A stretch of DNA of 64,000 nt from Thiotrichaceae bacterium (GCA_029939505.1 JAOZSV010000002.1:17741-81740); one strand, 5' to 3'. Shown: positions 31,533 through 40,891, counted from the first letter of the stretch. Notes: a model not told the origin generated them from the sequence alone. Made by a program: numbers and translations.

Positions 31533-31939
31533 CTTCCCGTTTTGTATTTTTGCTTTAGTTACCACAGGTTCCACCTGTGGCTATTCACATTCAACCCCTA
31601 TCGGGGTTGGCAAATCATTGACAGATAGAGGGAAATTATTTCATGATCATTCCTTATCATTGGATTCAGATATGATTAAATATTCTGAGAAAGTTCGCCA
31701 GACTGTGCTTGAAGTTGAGAAAAAGTATCAGATCAAATTCAAATATGTTGAGCATCTTGGCGGTGAGCTAGTACACTGTCAAGTCAATTCTGACGGGTAG
31801 GGATTTTCAACGAGAGGGCAGACAGATATGTCTGCCCTTACAGAACCCGATACTTAATGCTTGACAATGTACTAGAGCCGCTTAGTAAGACTGCAAAACT
31901 GGCTTAAATCGCTTCAACTTGGATAATTATTGTTAATAA

Positions 31940-32560
31940 TTACTTTATATTCAAAGACTTAACAATATATCCTATACGTTCAATAATACCAGAAACATTA
32001 CTAACATGATAATTTTGGTCATCTAAAGTCAGAATATTGTCTTTTAACAACATAAATTCCCATACTTCTCCATCAGTTATAATACCATACACCTGTTCTT
32101 GCTTGGGAAACATTTTTAAGGTGGCAACCAATTCTGATAAACATTGACCAATCCCTTTACTGAGTTCACGCGGTTTGGCTTCAATTATTGAGATAACTGG
32201 ATAAATAAAATCAAAAATATCCATGCTGATAGCGTAATCACAATTACCATTTAATTGATGCGGTAAATCTGGCATTTGCTCTTTAGGAACACTTAACTCT
32301 TTTTCCAGAAAAATACCTAAATCATAGATAAAACAGGCTTCAGATACAACTGGAGTGACTAATAACCCTTTTCTAGTCGCTTCATTGTCAGCTGTTACCG
32401 ATTTAATACGTAGTACCGAGTTATTTAACCGACTTTGTAACTCGGAATATTTTTGCTCACTGTATTCTAATGTGGCAAATAAATCATCATGTTTGACTAC
32501 AATATTAAAGATTTCTCTAAGTCGATTAATTGGGTATCCATAATATTCACTGAAAGCCAT
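31940..32560 (-). CDS. PD-(D/E)XK nuclease-like restriction-endonuclease-fold protein
   Basis: NGNCDYAISMDIFDFIYPVISIIEAKPRELSKGIGQCLSELVATLKMF...VYGIITDGEVWEFMLL (D...E-x-K arrangement). Confidence 0.55.
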   Translation of the reverse strand: MAFSEYYGYPINRLREIFNIVVKHDDLFATLEYSEQKYSELQSRLNNSVLRIKSVTADNEATRKGLLVTPVVSEACFIYDLGIFLEKELSVPKEQMPDLPHQLNGNCDYAISMDIFDFIYPVISIIEAKPRELSKGIGQCLSELVATLKMFPKQEQVYGIITDGEVWEFMLLKDNILTLDDQNYHVSNVSGIIERIGYIVKSLNIK

Positions 32561-32591
32561 ATTTGCACCTTATGTTGATAGTTAAAAAATG

Positions 32592-32740
32592 GTAAGTACT
32601 CAGCCTTGAAATGTGAATGGAATTCGAGGTTTTAGTTTTCAAAAAAACTAAAACCTCGAAAACGCTTCATGTGCGTATTGGAGTACAACGCTTCAGCTTT
32701 GTGCGTATTGGAGTACAACGCTTTAAGATTGAATAGTTAC
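32592..32740. repeat. GTAAGTACTCAG..GAATAGTTAC element with internal family-1 hairpin and GGAGTACAACGCTTCAGCTTTGTGCG units; flanked by 8-bp AAAAAATG direct repeats
   Basis: TSD 32584-32591 and 32741-32748 identical. Confidence 0.85.
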
Positions 32741-33005
32741 AAAAAATGTTAGTGATACAAGAAACGGGCAGTTTTTTCAAAAAACTGGCCGTTTATAACC
32801 CGTGCTGAAATCCGTTTATTCATCAGATGTACTATTTTTTAGTGATAAAATCAACGAGTTACATTATAACAATTTTGTCCTGTATAGAACATTGTAAAAA
32901 AACGGTTTAATCCTGTCAATCCCTTAATCCGTTTTCCAGCCTAAAGTTTTTCTTCAAAAAACTAAAACATCAACCTGTTCAAAAATTTTAAGGAGCTACA
33001 AAATT

Positions 33006-34985
33006 TTGAACCCACATCAAAAAACAGACTATCAAAAAGAACTCTCTGCGGCACAAGCAGAAATCGCCCGCCTACAGCAAGCCCTTGATGAACAGACTAA
33101 AGACATTAATAAACTGATCCAATGGATGCAAAGCCTACAGCAAGATATTCTAGCTGTTTATGATTCAGCCACTTGGCAAATGGGCAATTCGATAACAGGG
33201 CTTATTTTAAAATTGCTACGCCGCCCAGTCGGCGTGACTGCTCGTGATCATATCAATAAAATCGCGGCTGGCTTTGAATCCTGGAAAATCAATTATTTTC
33301 AAAATCGGCGACAACAAGGTTTACAATCTTATACGCCCTGGCACGATACAAGGGAATATGCGCTATGGATAAAACAATATGATACTTTGAGCCATACTGA
33401 ACTTGTAGAAATGCAGAAAAGTATAGCGCAATGGCAATATCGCCCCGTTATCTCAATACTCATGCCGCTCTGCAAAGAAACTTTGCACGCCATTCAATCT
33501 GTGCGTCGTCAAATTTATCCCCATTGGCAATTATGTATTGCCTATCAAAACACTTTGCCAAAAAGTCTTATTAAAGAGATTAGTTTAGATGATCGTATTA
33601 AAAGAATAAGTGGTACAGAAAATCAGACTCTTTTAAATAGCGCATTAAGCATTGCAAACGGCGATTTTATCACTTTAATGGGCGCAGAAGATCAAATCCC
33701 CGCACATGCCCTCTATAAAATCGTCGAAATACTGAATCTCCATCCTGAAACTGATCTGATTTATACCGATGAAGATAAATTAAATCAGAAAGGGCAACGC
33801 TACGATCCCTATTTTAAATCTGACTGGAATCCTGACTTATTTTATTCACAAAATTTCATTCGTCACTTAGCCGTGTATCGCCGCACTATTATAAATCATA
33901 TCGGCGGCTTTAAGGCAGATTATCCAGATAATGAAGATTATGATTTCGCATTGCGATTTATTGAACGTACTAAACGTATTCGCCATATTCCACAGATTTT
34001 ATATCATGAAAACGCTTTGAAAAAGGGGAACGCTAAAACAGCCTGCCAAGCTTTGCAAGCCCATTTTCAACGTTTAAAGCAATCCGTTAAAGTCGTTGAA
34101 GCCATTGGTGAACAGACTCGCGTCATTTATCCGCTACCAAAAAAGCCCCCATTAGTCAGTTTAATTATCCCTACCCGTGATAAGCTTAAATTGTTGCGTG
34201 GTACAATAAATGGCATACTTAATCAAACAAGCTACAAAAATCTTGAAGTCATTATCATGGATAATGGCAGCGAAGAATCGGATACTTTAAATTATTTCCA
34301 ACAAATACAAGAAGATAAACGAATCACCGTCATTCGCCATGCTGCCCCGTTTAATTATTCACAATTGAATAATATCGGAGTATCTCATGCGAATGGCGAA
34401 ATAATTGGCTTAATAAACAATGACTTAGAAATTATTTCTCCTGAATGGTTAACAGAAATGATCAGTCATGCGCTGCGCCCTGAAATTGGCGCGGTGGGTG
34501 CTAAACTTTACTATGCCAATGAAACAATCCAACATGCTGGCGTAACTATCGGATTAGGCGGCATGGCAGGGCATCACTTTAAATTTCTCGCAAGGGAAAC
34601 GCCTGGTTATCATTGGAAACCCTTTTTAATTCAAAACTATTCAGTTGTCACAGGCGCGTGTCTCATTATGCGCCGCAAAATATTTAAAGACGTGGGCGGA
34701 TTAAACGAAAAACACCTCAAAGTCGCCTTTAATGATGTTGATTTATGTTTGCGTCTGCGTGAACGGGGTTATCAAATTGTTTGGACACCCTATGCTGAAC
34801 TCTATCATCTTGAATCTGCTAGCCGAGGCGTGGATAATACATTAAAAAAATATTTACGCTTACGGCATGAACTTAACTATATGAAAAAACGGTGGAATGA
34901 CACTTTATTAAATGATCCCTATTATAATCCTAATTTAACGATTGAATATGAAGATTTTTCTTTGGCGTATCCACCTAGAGTTTAA
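33006..34985 (+). CDS. Tandem GT2 glycosyltransferase, N-terminal GT2 domain degenerate
   Basis: C-terminal GT2: PPLVSLIIPTRDKLKLLRGTINGILNQTSYKNLEVIIMDNGS...GLINNDLEIISPEWL; N-terminal domain lacks DD and DHDD motifs. Confidence 0.88.
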   Translation: MNPHQKTDYQKELSAAQAEIARLQQALDEQTKDINKLIQWMQSLQQDILAVYDSATWQMGNSITGLILKLLRRPVGVTARDHINKIAAGFESWKINYFQNRRQQGLQSYTPWHDTREYALWIKQYDTLSHTELVEMQKSIAQWQYRPVISILMPLCKETLHAIQSVRRQIYPHWQLCIAYQNTLPKSLIKEISLDDRIKRISGTENQTLLNSALSIANGDFITLMGAEDQIPAHALYKIVEILNLHPETDLIYTDEDKLNQKGQRYDPYFKSDWNPDLFYSQNFIRHLAVYRRTIINHIGGFKADYPDNEDYDFALRFIERTKRIRHIPQILYHENALKKGNAKTACQALQAHFQRLKQSVKVVEAIGEQTRVIYPLPKKPPLVSLIIPTRDKLKLLRGTINGILNQTSYKNLEVIIMDNGSEESDTLNYFQQIQEDKRITVIRHAAPFNYSQLNNIGVSHANGEIIGLINNDLEIISPEWLTEMISHALRPEIGAVGAKLYYANETIQHAGVTIGLGGMAGHHFKFLARETPGYHWKPFLIQNYSVVTGACLIMRRKIFKDVGGLNEKHLKVAFNDVDLCLRLRERGYQIVWTPYAELYHLESASRGVDNTLKKYLRLRHELNYMKKRWNDTLLNDPYYNPNLTIEYEDFSLAYPPRV

Positions 34986-35110
34986 AAGTGATAACTGATA
35001 ACTGATATGCTCCGTAAAGTTTATGCAAATCTGCTGCTCAAGTGGCGCGGTTATCAACTCCCAACATTGCCTGAACTTTCATGTCAATAACGTATATTCG
35101 GTCATAGATC

Positions 35111-35306
35111 ATGGAAATAACTGTAGAAGAAATAGAGAATCTAATTATACAATTACCACAAATTGAGGAAATTTCGTGCTTGGTATGAAAAATTAGATTC
35201 TGATATGTGGGATGAACAAATTGAAAAGGATGCTGCTAGTGGAAAACTTGATGGTCTCGCCGCCGCTATTGCTGATCATAAAGCTGGGAGATCGAAAAAA
35301 TTGTGA
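35111..35306 (+). pseudogene. Frameshifted small antitoxin-like protein
   Basis: MEITVEEIENLIIQLPQIEE (frame 1), then FRAWYEKLDSDMWDEQIEKDAASGKLDGLAAAIADHKAGRSKKL* (shifted frame). Confidence 0.6.
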
Positions 35307-35333
35307 TTCATTGAATTTAATAAAGAGGAACAA

Positions 35334-36209
35334 ATGGAGATATTTAAAAACGGAAAACAGACCATATTTTGGGGAGATGCAATTGAAGCATTACAAAAAG
35401 AAATTGAGGATAATTCGATTGATTTAATATTCGTCGATCCACCTTACAATATTGGAAAAATTTTCAATGGAAGTCAAGAAAAATGGTCTTCGAGTAATGA
35501 ATACTTAAAATGGTGTTATAAGTGGATAGATTTATGTTTGAACAAATTAAAACCAACAGGAAGCTTTTATGTTATGACAGCAACTCAATTTATGCCATAT
35601 TTTGATATTTATCTGCAAAAGAAAGTTGAAATATTATCCAGAATTGTATGGTCCTACGATAGTTCAGGTGTGCAAGCTAAAAAGCATTACGGTTCTTTAT
35701 ATGAACCGATACTGTTTTGTGTTAAGGATAAACAAAATTATACATTCAATACAGATGATATTCTTGTTGAAGCTAAAACAGGTGCAAAACGAAAATTAAT
35801 AGATTATCGTAAAAATCCACCACAAGTTTATAATTCAAAAAAAGTACCTGGCAATGTTTGGGAGATTCCACGAGTAAGATATAGAATGCCTGAATATGAG
35901 AACCACCCTACTCAAAAACCAATACTGTTACTTGAACGCATAATTAAAGCAAGTTCAAAAGAAAATGATGTTGTTTTAGATCCCTTTTCAGGCACTTTTA
36001 CCACATCTTATGTTGCAAAACAGTTGAACAGAGAGTCTATTGGAATTGAATTACAAGATGAATATGTCAAAATTGGACTAAGACGATTACAAATAACCGA
36101 TGAGTTCAACGGTGAAAAACTGGAAAAAGAAGTCAGAACTTATGAAACAGCAAAACAAAAATCATACTCTTGTTCCCAAACAGAGTTTGGGAACGAGAAA
36201 CAAAAATGA
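35334..36209 (+). CDS. Site-specific DNA methyltransferase (amino-MTase, DPPY type)
   Basis: IDLIFVDPPYNIGKIF (motif IV), VVLDPFSGTFTTSYVAKQLNRESIGIELQDEYV (motif I); C-terminus ends in a GTTCCCAAACAGAGTTTGGGAAC palindrome. Confidence 0.9.
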   Translation: MEIFKNGKQTIFWGDAIEALQKEIEDNSIDLIFVDPPYNIGKIFNGSQEKWSSSNEYLKWCYKWIDLCLNKLKPTGSFYVMTATQFMPYFDIYLQKKVEILSRIVWSYDSSGVQAKKHYGSLYEPILFCVKDKQNYTFNTDDILVEAKTGAKRKLIDYRKNPPQVYNSKKVPGNVWEIPRVRYRMPEYENHPTQKPILLLERIIKASSKENDVVLDPFSGTFTTSYVAKQLNRESIGIELQDEYVKIGLRRLQITDEFNGEKLEKEVRTYETAKQKSYSCSQTEFGNEKQK

Positions 36210-36220
36210 AAAATTTACCC

Positions 36221-36412
36221 TTTATATTTGAATCAGAATTTAAGAATTTGAGAATTTTCAGAATAAATGATTGATTTTTATGGCATTTTAAAAATGACTG
36301 ACACTCATAAACATAATATAATCAATAACTTAATGAAAATATTACATAACATTTTAGGTTTTATTCTGAAAATTCTAAAATTCTGAAAATTCTGATTCAA
36401 ACCTTTAATTAA
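36221..36412. repeat. Long inverted repeat with TTTGAATCAGAATTTAAGAATTTGAGAATTTTCAGAATAAA-type arms
   Basis: Left arm 36222-36265, right arm about 36358-36410. Confidence 0.85.
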
Positions 36413-36601
36413 TGGAGCTTTGTACAGGACAATTTTTTTATCATTTCTGAGTAGGGTGGGTAGAGCGATAGCGAAACCCACCATTTTTGGTGCCACTTCG
36501 TTCCTACCCACCCTACATTTTACGGATCAATTTTTATAAAATACGGAAAATCAATGAGTTATAGAAAATTTTCCTGTACAGTGTTAATGGAGTTAAATCT
36601 G

Positions 36602-37696
36602 ATGATAGAAGAACAAACTAAAGATATGCTGGAAGGTGAAGAGGATTCAAATGATATTTATCCCAATGCGACGGTTAAAATATCTAAAGAACAATTTAGT
36701 ATTTATGATTTAAAAAGACAATATGATAAACGTCAAAATATCATTATTGCACCGATTTTCCAAAGAAATGAGGTCTGGAAATCTAAGCAAAAAAGTGAAT
36801 TAATTGAATCCGTTTTAATGGGTATTCCTATTCCAGTCATGTATTTTTTTGAGGGCAAGGATGGCAAAAAACAGGTTGTGGATGGTCGTCAAAGATTAAC
36901 GACTTTTTTTAGTTTTATTGACGGTGAATTTAAACTAAACAATCTAAAGATTTTAAAAGAGCAAAATGCTAAACGCTTTAACGATTTAGAACCAGTTTAT
37001 CAGGGCTTGATAGAAGATTATCAGTTGCTTATTTATATCATTCAACCACCGACACCAGAAAAAGTCAAGTTTGATATTTTTGATAGAGTTAATCGTGGTG
37101 GCACTCAATTAAATCATCAAGAAATGCGAAATGCTTTATATCAAGGTAAAGCAACGGAATTATTAAACCGATTAGTCGAATTGGATTCTTTTAAACGGGC
37201 TACCGGTGAAGCGATAAATAGCACAAGAATGAAAGATAAATATGTCGTTTTAAGATTTTTATCTTTTTATATGTTACACGAAAACTGGTTAGGTGAAATC
37301 ACCTATAAAAGTGATATTGATGATTTTCTAGCCAAAACGATGGAATTTATCAATAAATTAAGTGAAGACAAAATTGAAAGTTTAGAACATCTCTTTCAAA
37401 CGGCTATGCAGAATAGCTATGATATTCTTGGTGAAAATGGATTTAGATTTGCTAAAAAAGGTCAATCTACTAAACCAATTGCTATGGCATTATTTGAAAT
37501 AATGGCTTATTTTTTTAGTGATAGAGAGATTGGAAATCTTGATAAAGATTTGCTTAAAAAAGAAGTAGAACTTCTAAAATCAGAATTTGAACAAAGCGGA
37601 ACTTGCTTGAGCGGAATAGATAGTTCAATTAATGTTAAGTACCGATTTGAGAAAATTAAAGAACTAAGAGCCTCTTGTAAAACTCTGAATACATAA
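36602..37696 (+). CDS. DUF262 domain-containing protein (ParB/GmrSD-N-like)
   Basis: IIIAPIFQRNEVWKSKQKSELIESVLMGIPIPVMYFFEGKDGKKQVVDGRQRLTTFFSFIDGEFKL; no DUF1524/HNH region visible. Start 36602 preferred over 36554. Confidence 0.9.
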   Translation: MIEEQTKDMLEGEEDSNDIYPNATVKISKEQFSIYDLKRQYDKRQNIIIAPIFQRNEVWKSKQKSELIESVLMGIPIPVMYFFEGKDGKKQVVDGRQRLTTFFSFIDGEFKLNNLKILKEQNAKRFNDLEPVYQGLIEDYQLLIYIIQPPTPEKVKFDIFDRVNRGGTQLNHQEMRNALYQGKATELLNRLVELDSFKRATGEAINSTRMKDKYVVLRFLSFYMLHENWLGEITYKSDIDDFLAKTMEFINKLSEDKIESLEHLFQTAMQNSYDILGENGFRFAKKGQSTKPIAMALFEIMAYFFSDREIGNLDKDLLKKEVELLKSEFEQSGTCLSGIDSSINVKYRFEKIKELRASCKTLNT

Positions 37697-37764
37697 GGTT
37701 TAAGAAATCCGATTTTTGAAAAAAATCGGATTTCTAAGCTCGAAAAAGCGAGTTTTGCAAGCCT
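37669..37764. repeat. Family-D palindrome composite (inverse, uninterrupted copy of 22637-22775); supplies the 3' end of the DUF262 ORF
   Basis: CTTGTAAAACTCTGAATACATAAGGTTTAAGAAATCCGATTTTTGAAAAAAATCGGATTTCTAAGCTCGAAAAAGCGAGTTTTGCAAG. Confidence 0.9.
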
Positions 37765-37787
37765 CCCCCATCAGAGAAAAAAATACT

Positions 37788-38795
37788 ATGATCAATAACT
37801 TAAAAATTAACCAATTCAAATGTCTTGGTGACGAAAATTTGACTTTTAAGAATTTAACCATTCTAACCGGTTTAAATTCTGCGGGTAAATCTTCTGTTAT
37901 TCAAAGCATATTATTAATGTCTCATTATTTTGGTGAGAAAAAATTCTTATCAGAAAATCTGCTTGACTTTACGAATAACAGAAATAAATACCTCAATGCA
38001 AAAGCATTTTCAATTGAGATAGATGGTATTTGTTTAACGAAAAATATTGATGCAACAAATCCACAAGGAATTTTGCCACATTTCACAATTGAACAAGACC
38101 TATTTCACGTCGATGCAAACAGATTAGGTCCTGAAGAACTCGCGTTATATAGTAGCGAAAATAAAATTGGCCAACATGGGGAATTTATTTTTAGTTACTA
38201 TGAACAAAATAAAAGTCATGTGATTGAAAAATCTTTGATTAAAAGTGCAAATTCAGATACATTACAGGGTAATATTGATTACTGGTTAAGCGATATTTTA
38301 GATTGTGAAGTAGAGCTGAAAACAGAAAGAGTCGCCACGAGTCATGTCAAAGTCAGTTATCAGTTTAATCAACTTCAAGCAATCTCACCTGATAGTTTAG
38401 GGGCAGGAACGAGCTATATTGCTAAAATCTTGATTGTCTGTTTACTCGCGAAAAAAGATCAGGTTTTACTTCTTGAAAATCCTGAAATTCATTTACATCC
38501 CAAAGCGCAAGCCAAACTGGGGGAATTTTTTGCTTTTATTGCAAATAACGGCGTTCAAGTAGTTTTGGAAACCCATTGTGAAAATTTAATTGATAAAATT
38601 AGATATGAGGTATATAAAAATCACATTAATAATGATGATGTGGTCATTTACTATAAAGAGGATTCAAAAACCCCTTTTGAAAAAATAGAAGTTGATGGAA
38701 CTGGACATTTTATTCGGGAAAATAAAGAAGCTCAAGACAATTTTCCCGCCAGTTTTTTCGGAACAAATTTAACAGAACTTTTGGAAATGGGATAA
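37788..38795 (+). CDS. AAA family ATPase (SMC/OLD-like P-loop, DUF3696-like C-terminus); start 37788
   Basis: FKNLTILTGLNSAGKSSVIQSILLM (Walker A), DQVLLLENPEIHLHPKAQAKLGEFF (Walker B-like), VVLETHCENLIDKIR, GHFIRENKEAQDNFPASFFGTNLTELLE. Confidence 0.88.
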   Translation: MINNLKINQFKCLGDENLTFKNLTILTGLNSAGKSSVIQSILLMSHYFGEKKFLSENLLDFTNNRNKYLNAKAFSIEIDGICLTKNIDATNPQGILPHFTIEQDLFHVDANRLGPEELALYSSENKIGQHGEFIFSYYEQNKSHVIEKSLIKSANSDTLQGNIDYWLSDILDCEVELKTERVATSHVKVSYQFNQLQAISPDSLGAGTSYIAKILIVCLLAKKDQVLLLENPEIHLHPKAQAKLGEFFAFIANNGVQVVLETHCENLIDKIRYEVYKNHINNDDVVIYYKEDSKTPFEKIEVDGTGHFIRENKEAQDNFPASFFGTNLTELLEMG

Positions 38796-38801
38796 AAAAT
38801 A

Positions 38802-39497
38802 ATGGAATATACGATTATTTTAAGCGACGAACTGTTAAAAGCGTATTATGACTTTAAAAATGCCAAAGATGTTGATCAAAATATTATCACCAATCTTTTG
38901 AAGTATTATTCTAGGCATTTAACCAATATTGCCCAATTAAAAAGAATTGCAATAGATGTAGATGATTCTTTTAAAAAGAACTTATTACGAAAAGGTTATA
39001 TAAATCAAACCTTAGAAGAGCTTTGCGAAAAAACGATATACAAATTCATTTTAAATACTGAAAAGAATGATTACCCGTATATCAATATTAATGCTGATAA
39101 AATCGAAAGAAATTTCACTGCGACTTATGGTAAAAATGAAAGCCGTGATAAAACGATTAAGCATATAAAAGCCTTGTGTAAAAATGCGAAATATATTTTT
39201 ATCTATGATAAATATATGAACGATAAAGTGATTCAAAAAATATCTCAAATTTTGCCTCAAAAAAAACTGAATCTCATTTATAAAGAAGGGCAATTATCTC
39301 AAACGCAAATAAGTCGCTTAAAAAAAGAAGATCAAAATTGGAAAATTCAACAAGATAGTAAAAATACTTATCATGATTATCACGATAGATATTTGTTGAT
39401 TGATAATCACATCGAAATGATTTTAACCAGTGGATTTGACTATTTATTTGATGAAAACAAAGATTTTACCTATATTGTTAGAAATCGGGTAAATTAA
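38802..39497 (+). CDS. Uncharacterised protein with PLD-like HDR motif; third gene of DUF262-AAA module
   Basis: C-terminal YHDRYLLIDNHIEMILTSGFDYLFDENKDFTYIV resembles single-HxK/HDR phospholipase-D-like motifs; 6 bp downstream of the ATPase. Confidence 0.6.
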   Translation: MEYTIILSDELLKAYYDFKNAKDVDQNIITNLLKYYSRHLTNIAQLKRIAIDVDDSFKKNLLRKGYINQTLEELCEKTIYKFILNTEKNDYPYININADKIERNFTATYGKNESRDKTIKHIKALCKNAKYIFIYDKYMNDKVIQKISQILPQKKLNLIYKEGQLSQTQISRLKKEDQNWKIQQDSKNTYHDYHDRYLLIDNHIEMILTSGFDYLFDENKDFTYIVRNRVN

Positions 39498-39613
39498 TCA
39501 CTTAAAAATTCACTACTCAATAAGGTAAATAATAAACACAATAAAATCAAATAGTTATATTTTTTTACATTAATTCTGTCAATCCTGAAAATCCGTTTAA
39601 TTCTGTTAAAAAC

Positions 39614-40891
39614 ATGAAAATTAAATTTTCCAATTTAGGTTCGATTAAAGAAACAGAACTTGAATTACGCCCTTTAACGATAATTATTGGTCCAAATAAC
39701 TCAAATAAGACTTATCTGGCTTATTGTGTTTATGGCATTTTGCAACAATGTTTACTGTCTATAGATCGTCTTGATCAAATCAACAATTTAAATTCGCTTA
39801 TGGGATGGTCTCAACTGGTAAACGAATCCATTCATCAAGAAATTGAACGCCACTCATTTAAACGGTTAATTGGTCAATCAACAAACAATGAACTATTTTT
39901 AAAAAAGCCGAAAGCCAATGTAGAAGCCGCTTTTATTGAAACGCTGACAACCATATTCAATAAGAATATATATCGCTTTAAAAGAAAAATCAGTATTTTT
40001 TTTCAAGATCATGATAAAAAACTGTTCGCCAACAGCAATTTTTCTCTTTTACCAGAAACATTTAACGCGCTATTTGATAATCACATTCCCATTCTTGGGA
40101 TAGAAGGCAATCCCATTGAAGAACGCATTGCACAGGCATTAATTGATCGTATTATTAATATACTATTACCAAAACCATTTCTGCTACCAACCGAGCGTAA
40201 TGCCCTGATACTCAATTATAAAATGCTTAATAAGCAGCGTTCAAACCGGTTAGAACACCGCCTCTCGCAATTTCATGAGAAAATTCAAAAACCGGATGAA
40301 TCTGTTCAAATTCGTTATCCTAAGCCGGTAGAAGATTTCTTGAGTTTTCTGAAAAATAGTGAAGTCAATAAAAACGGAAAGTTGACTCCAACCACCCCAT
40401 TTCAAATACTGGCTGATAAAATTGAACGGGACATACTTGACAAGAACCATATTTTCTATGAAACGACTGTACTTGAAGAGAACGAAATCAAAGTCAAAAT
40501 CAATGACAAACTAACGATTGACTTATATAATGCCTCCTCTGCAACTAAGCAATTAACTTCTTTATTGTTATATTTACGCTATCGCGCTAAGGAAAACGAT
40601 TTGCTGATTATAGATGAACCAGAAATGAATTTGCATCCAAAATATCAAGCCAAACTGCTTGAAATATTTGCTATTTTGGTTAATATTGGCGTTAAAGTGT
40701 TAATCACAACACATAGCCCTTATCTTGTGGATCATCTCAATCATTTAGTCAATGCTAAAACGGATTCTTATCAAGGAATCCAAAAACAAGCGAGTACTTT
40801 GGATTCAAAATATTTAAGGGCCTTTCTGACTTTAGAACAAGTGAATGCTTATGAAATGAAGAATAATCAGTTGCATTTGCTGAAATATTAA
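39614..40891 (+). CDS. AAA family ATPase (AAA_15/AAA_21-like)
   Basis: MKIKFSNLGSIKETELELRPLTIIIGPNNSNKTYLAY; NDLLIIDEPEMNLHPKYQAKLLEIFAILVNIGVKVLITTHSPYLVDHLNHL. Confidence 0.88.
   Translation: MKIKFSNLGSIKETELELRPLTIIIGPNNSNKTYLAYCVYGILQQCLLSIDRLDQINNLNSLMGWSQLVNESIHQEIERHSFKRLIGQSTNNELFLKKPKANVEAAFIETLTTIFNKNIYRFKRKISIFFQDHDKKLFANSNFSLLPETFNALFDNHIPILGIEGNPIEERIAQALIDRIINILLPKPFLLPTERNALILNYKMLNKQRSNRLEHRLSQFHEKIQKPDESVQIRYPKPVEDFLSFLKNSEVNKNGKLTPTTPFQILADKIERDILDKNHIFYETTVLEENEIKVKINDKLTIDLYNASSATKQLTSLLLYLRYRAKENDLLIIDEPEMNLHPKYQAKLLEIFAILVNIGVKVLITTHSPYLVDHLNHLVNAKTDSYQGIQKQASTLDSKYLRAFLTLEQVNAYEMKNNQLHLLKY

Noticed and set aside
31618-31800. 60-aa ORF MTDRGKLFHDHSLSLDSDMIKY...
   Set aside because: Weak, starts in TAT-CGGGGTTGG repeat region; could be a remnant but no recognisable family
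37716-37787. N-terminal extension of the AAA ATPase ORF (MKKIGFLSSKKRVLQASPIREKNT)
   Set aside because: Encoded by the family-D palindrome; homologous start is the ATG at 37788 (MINNLKINQFKCLGDENL)
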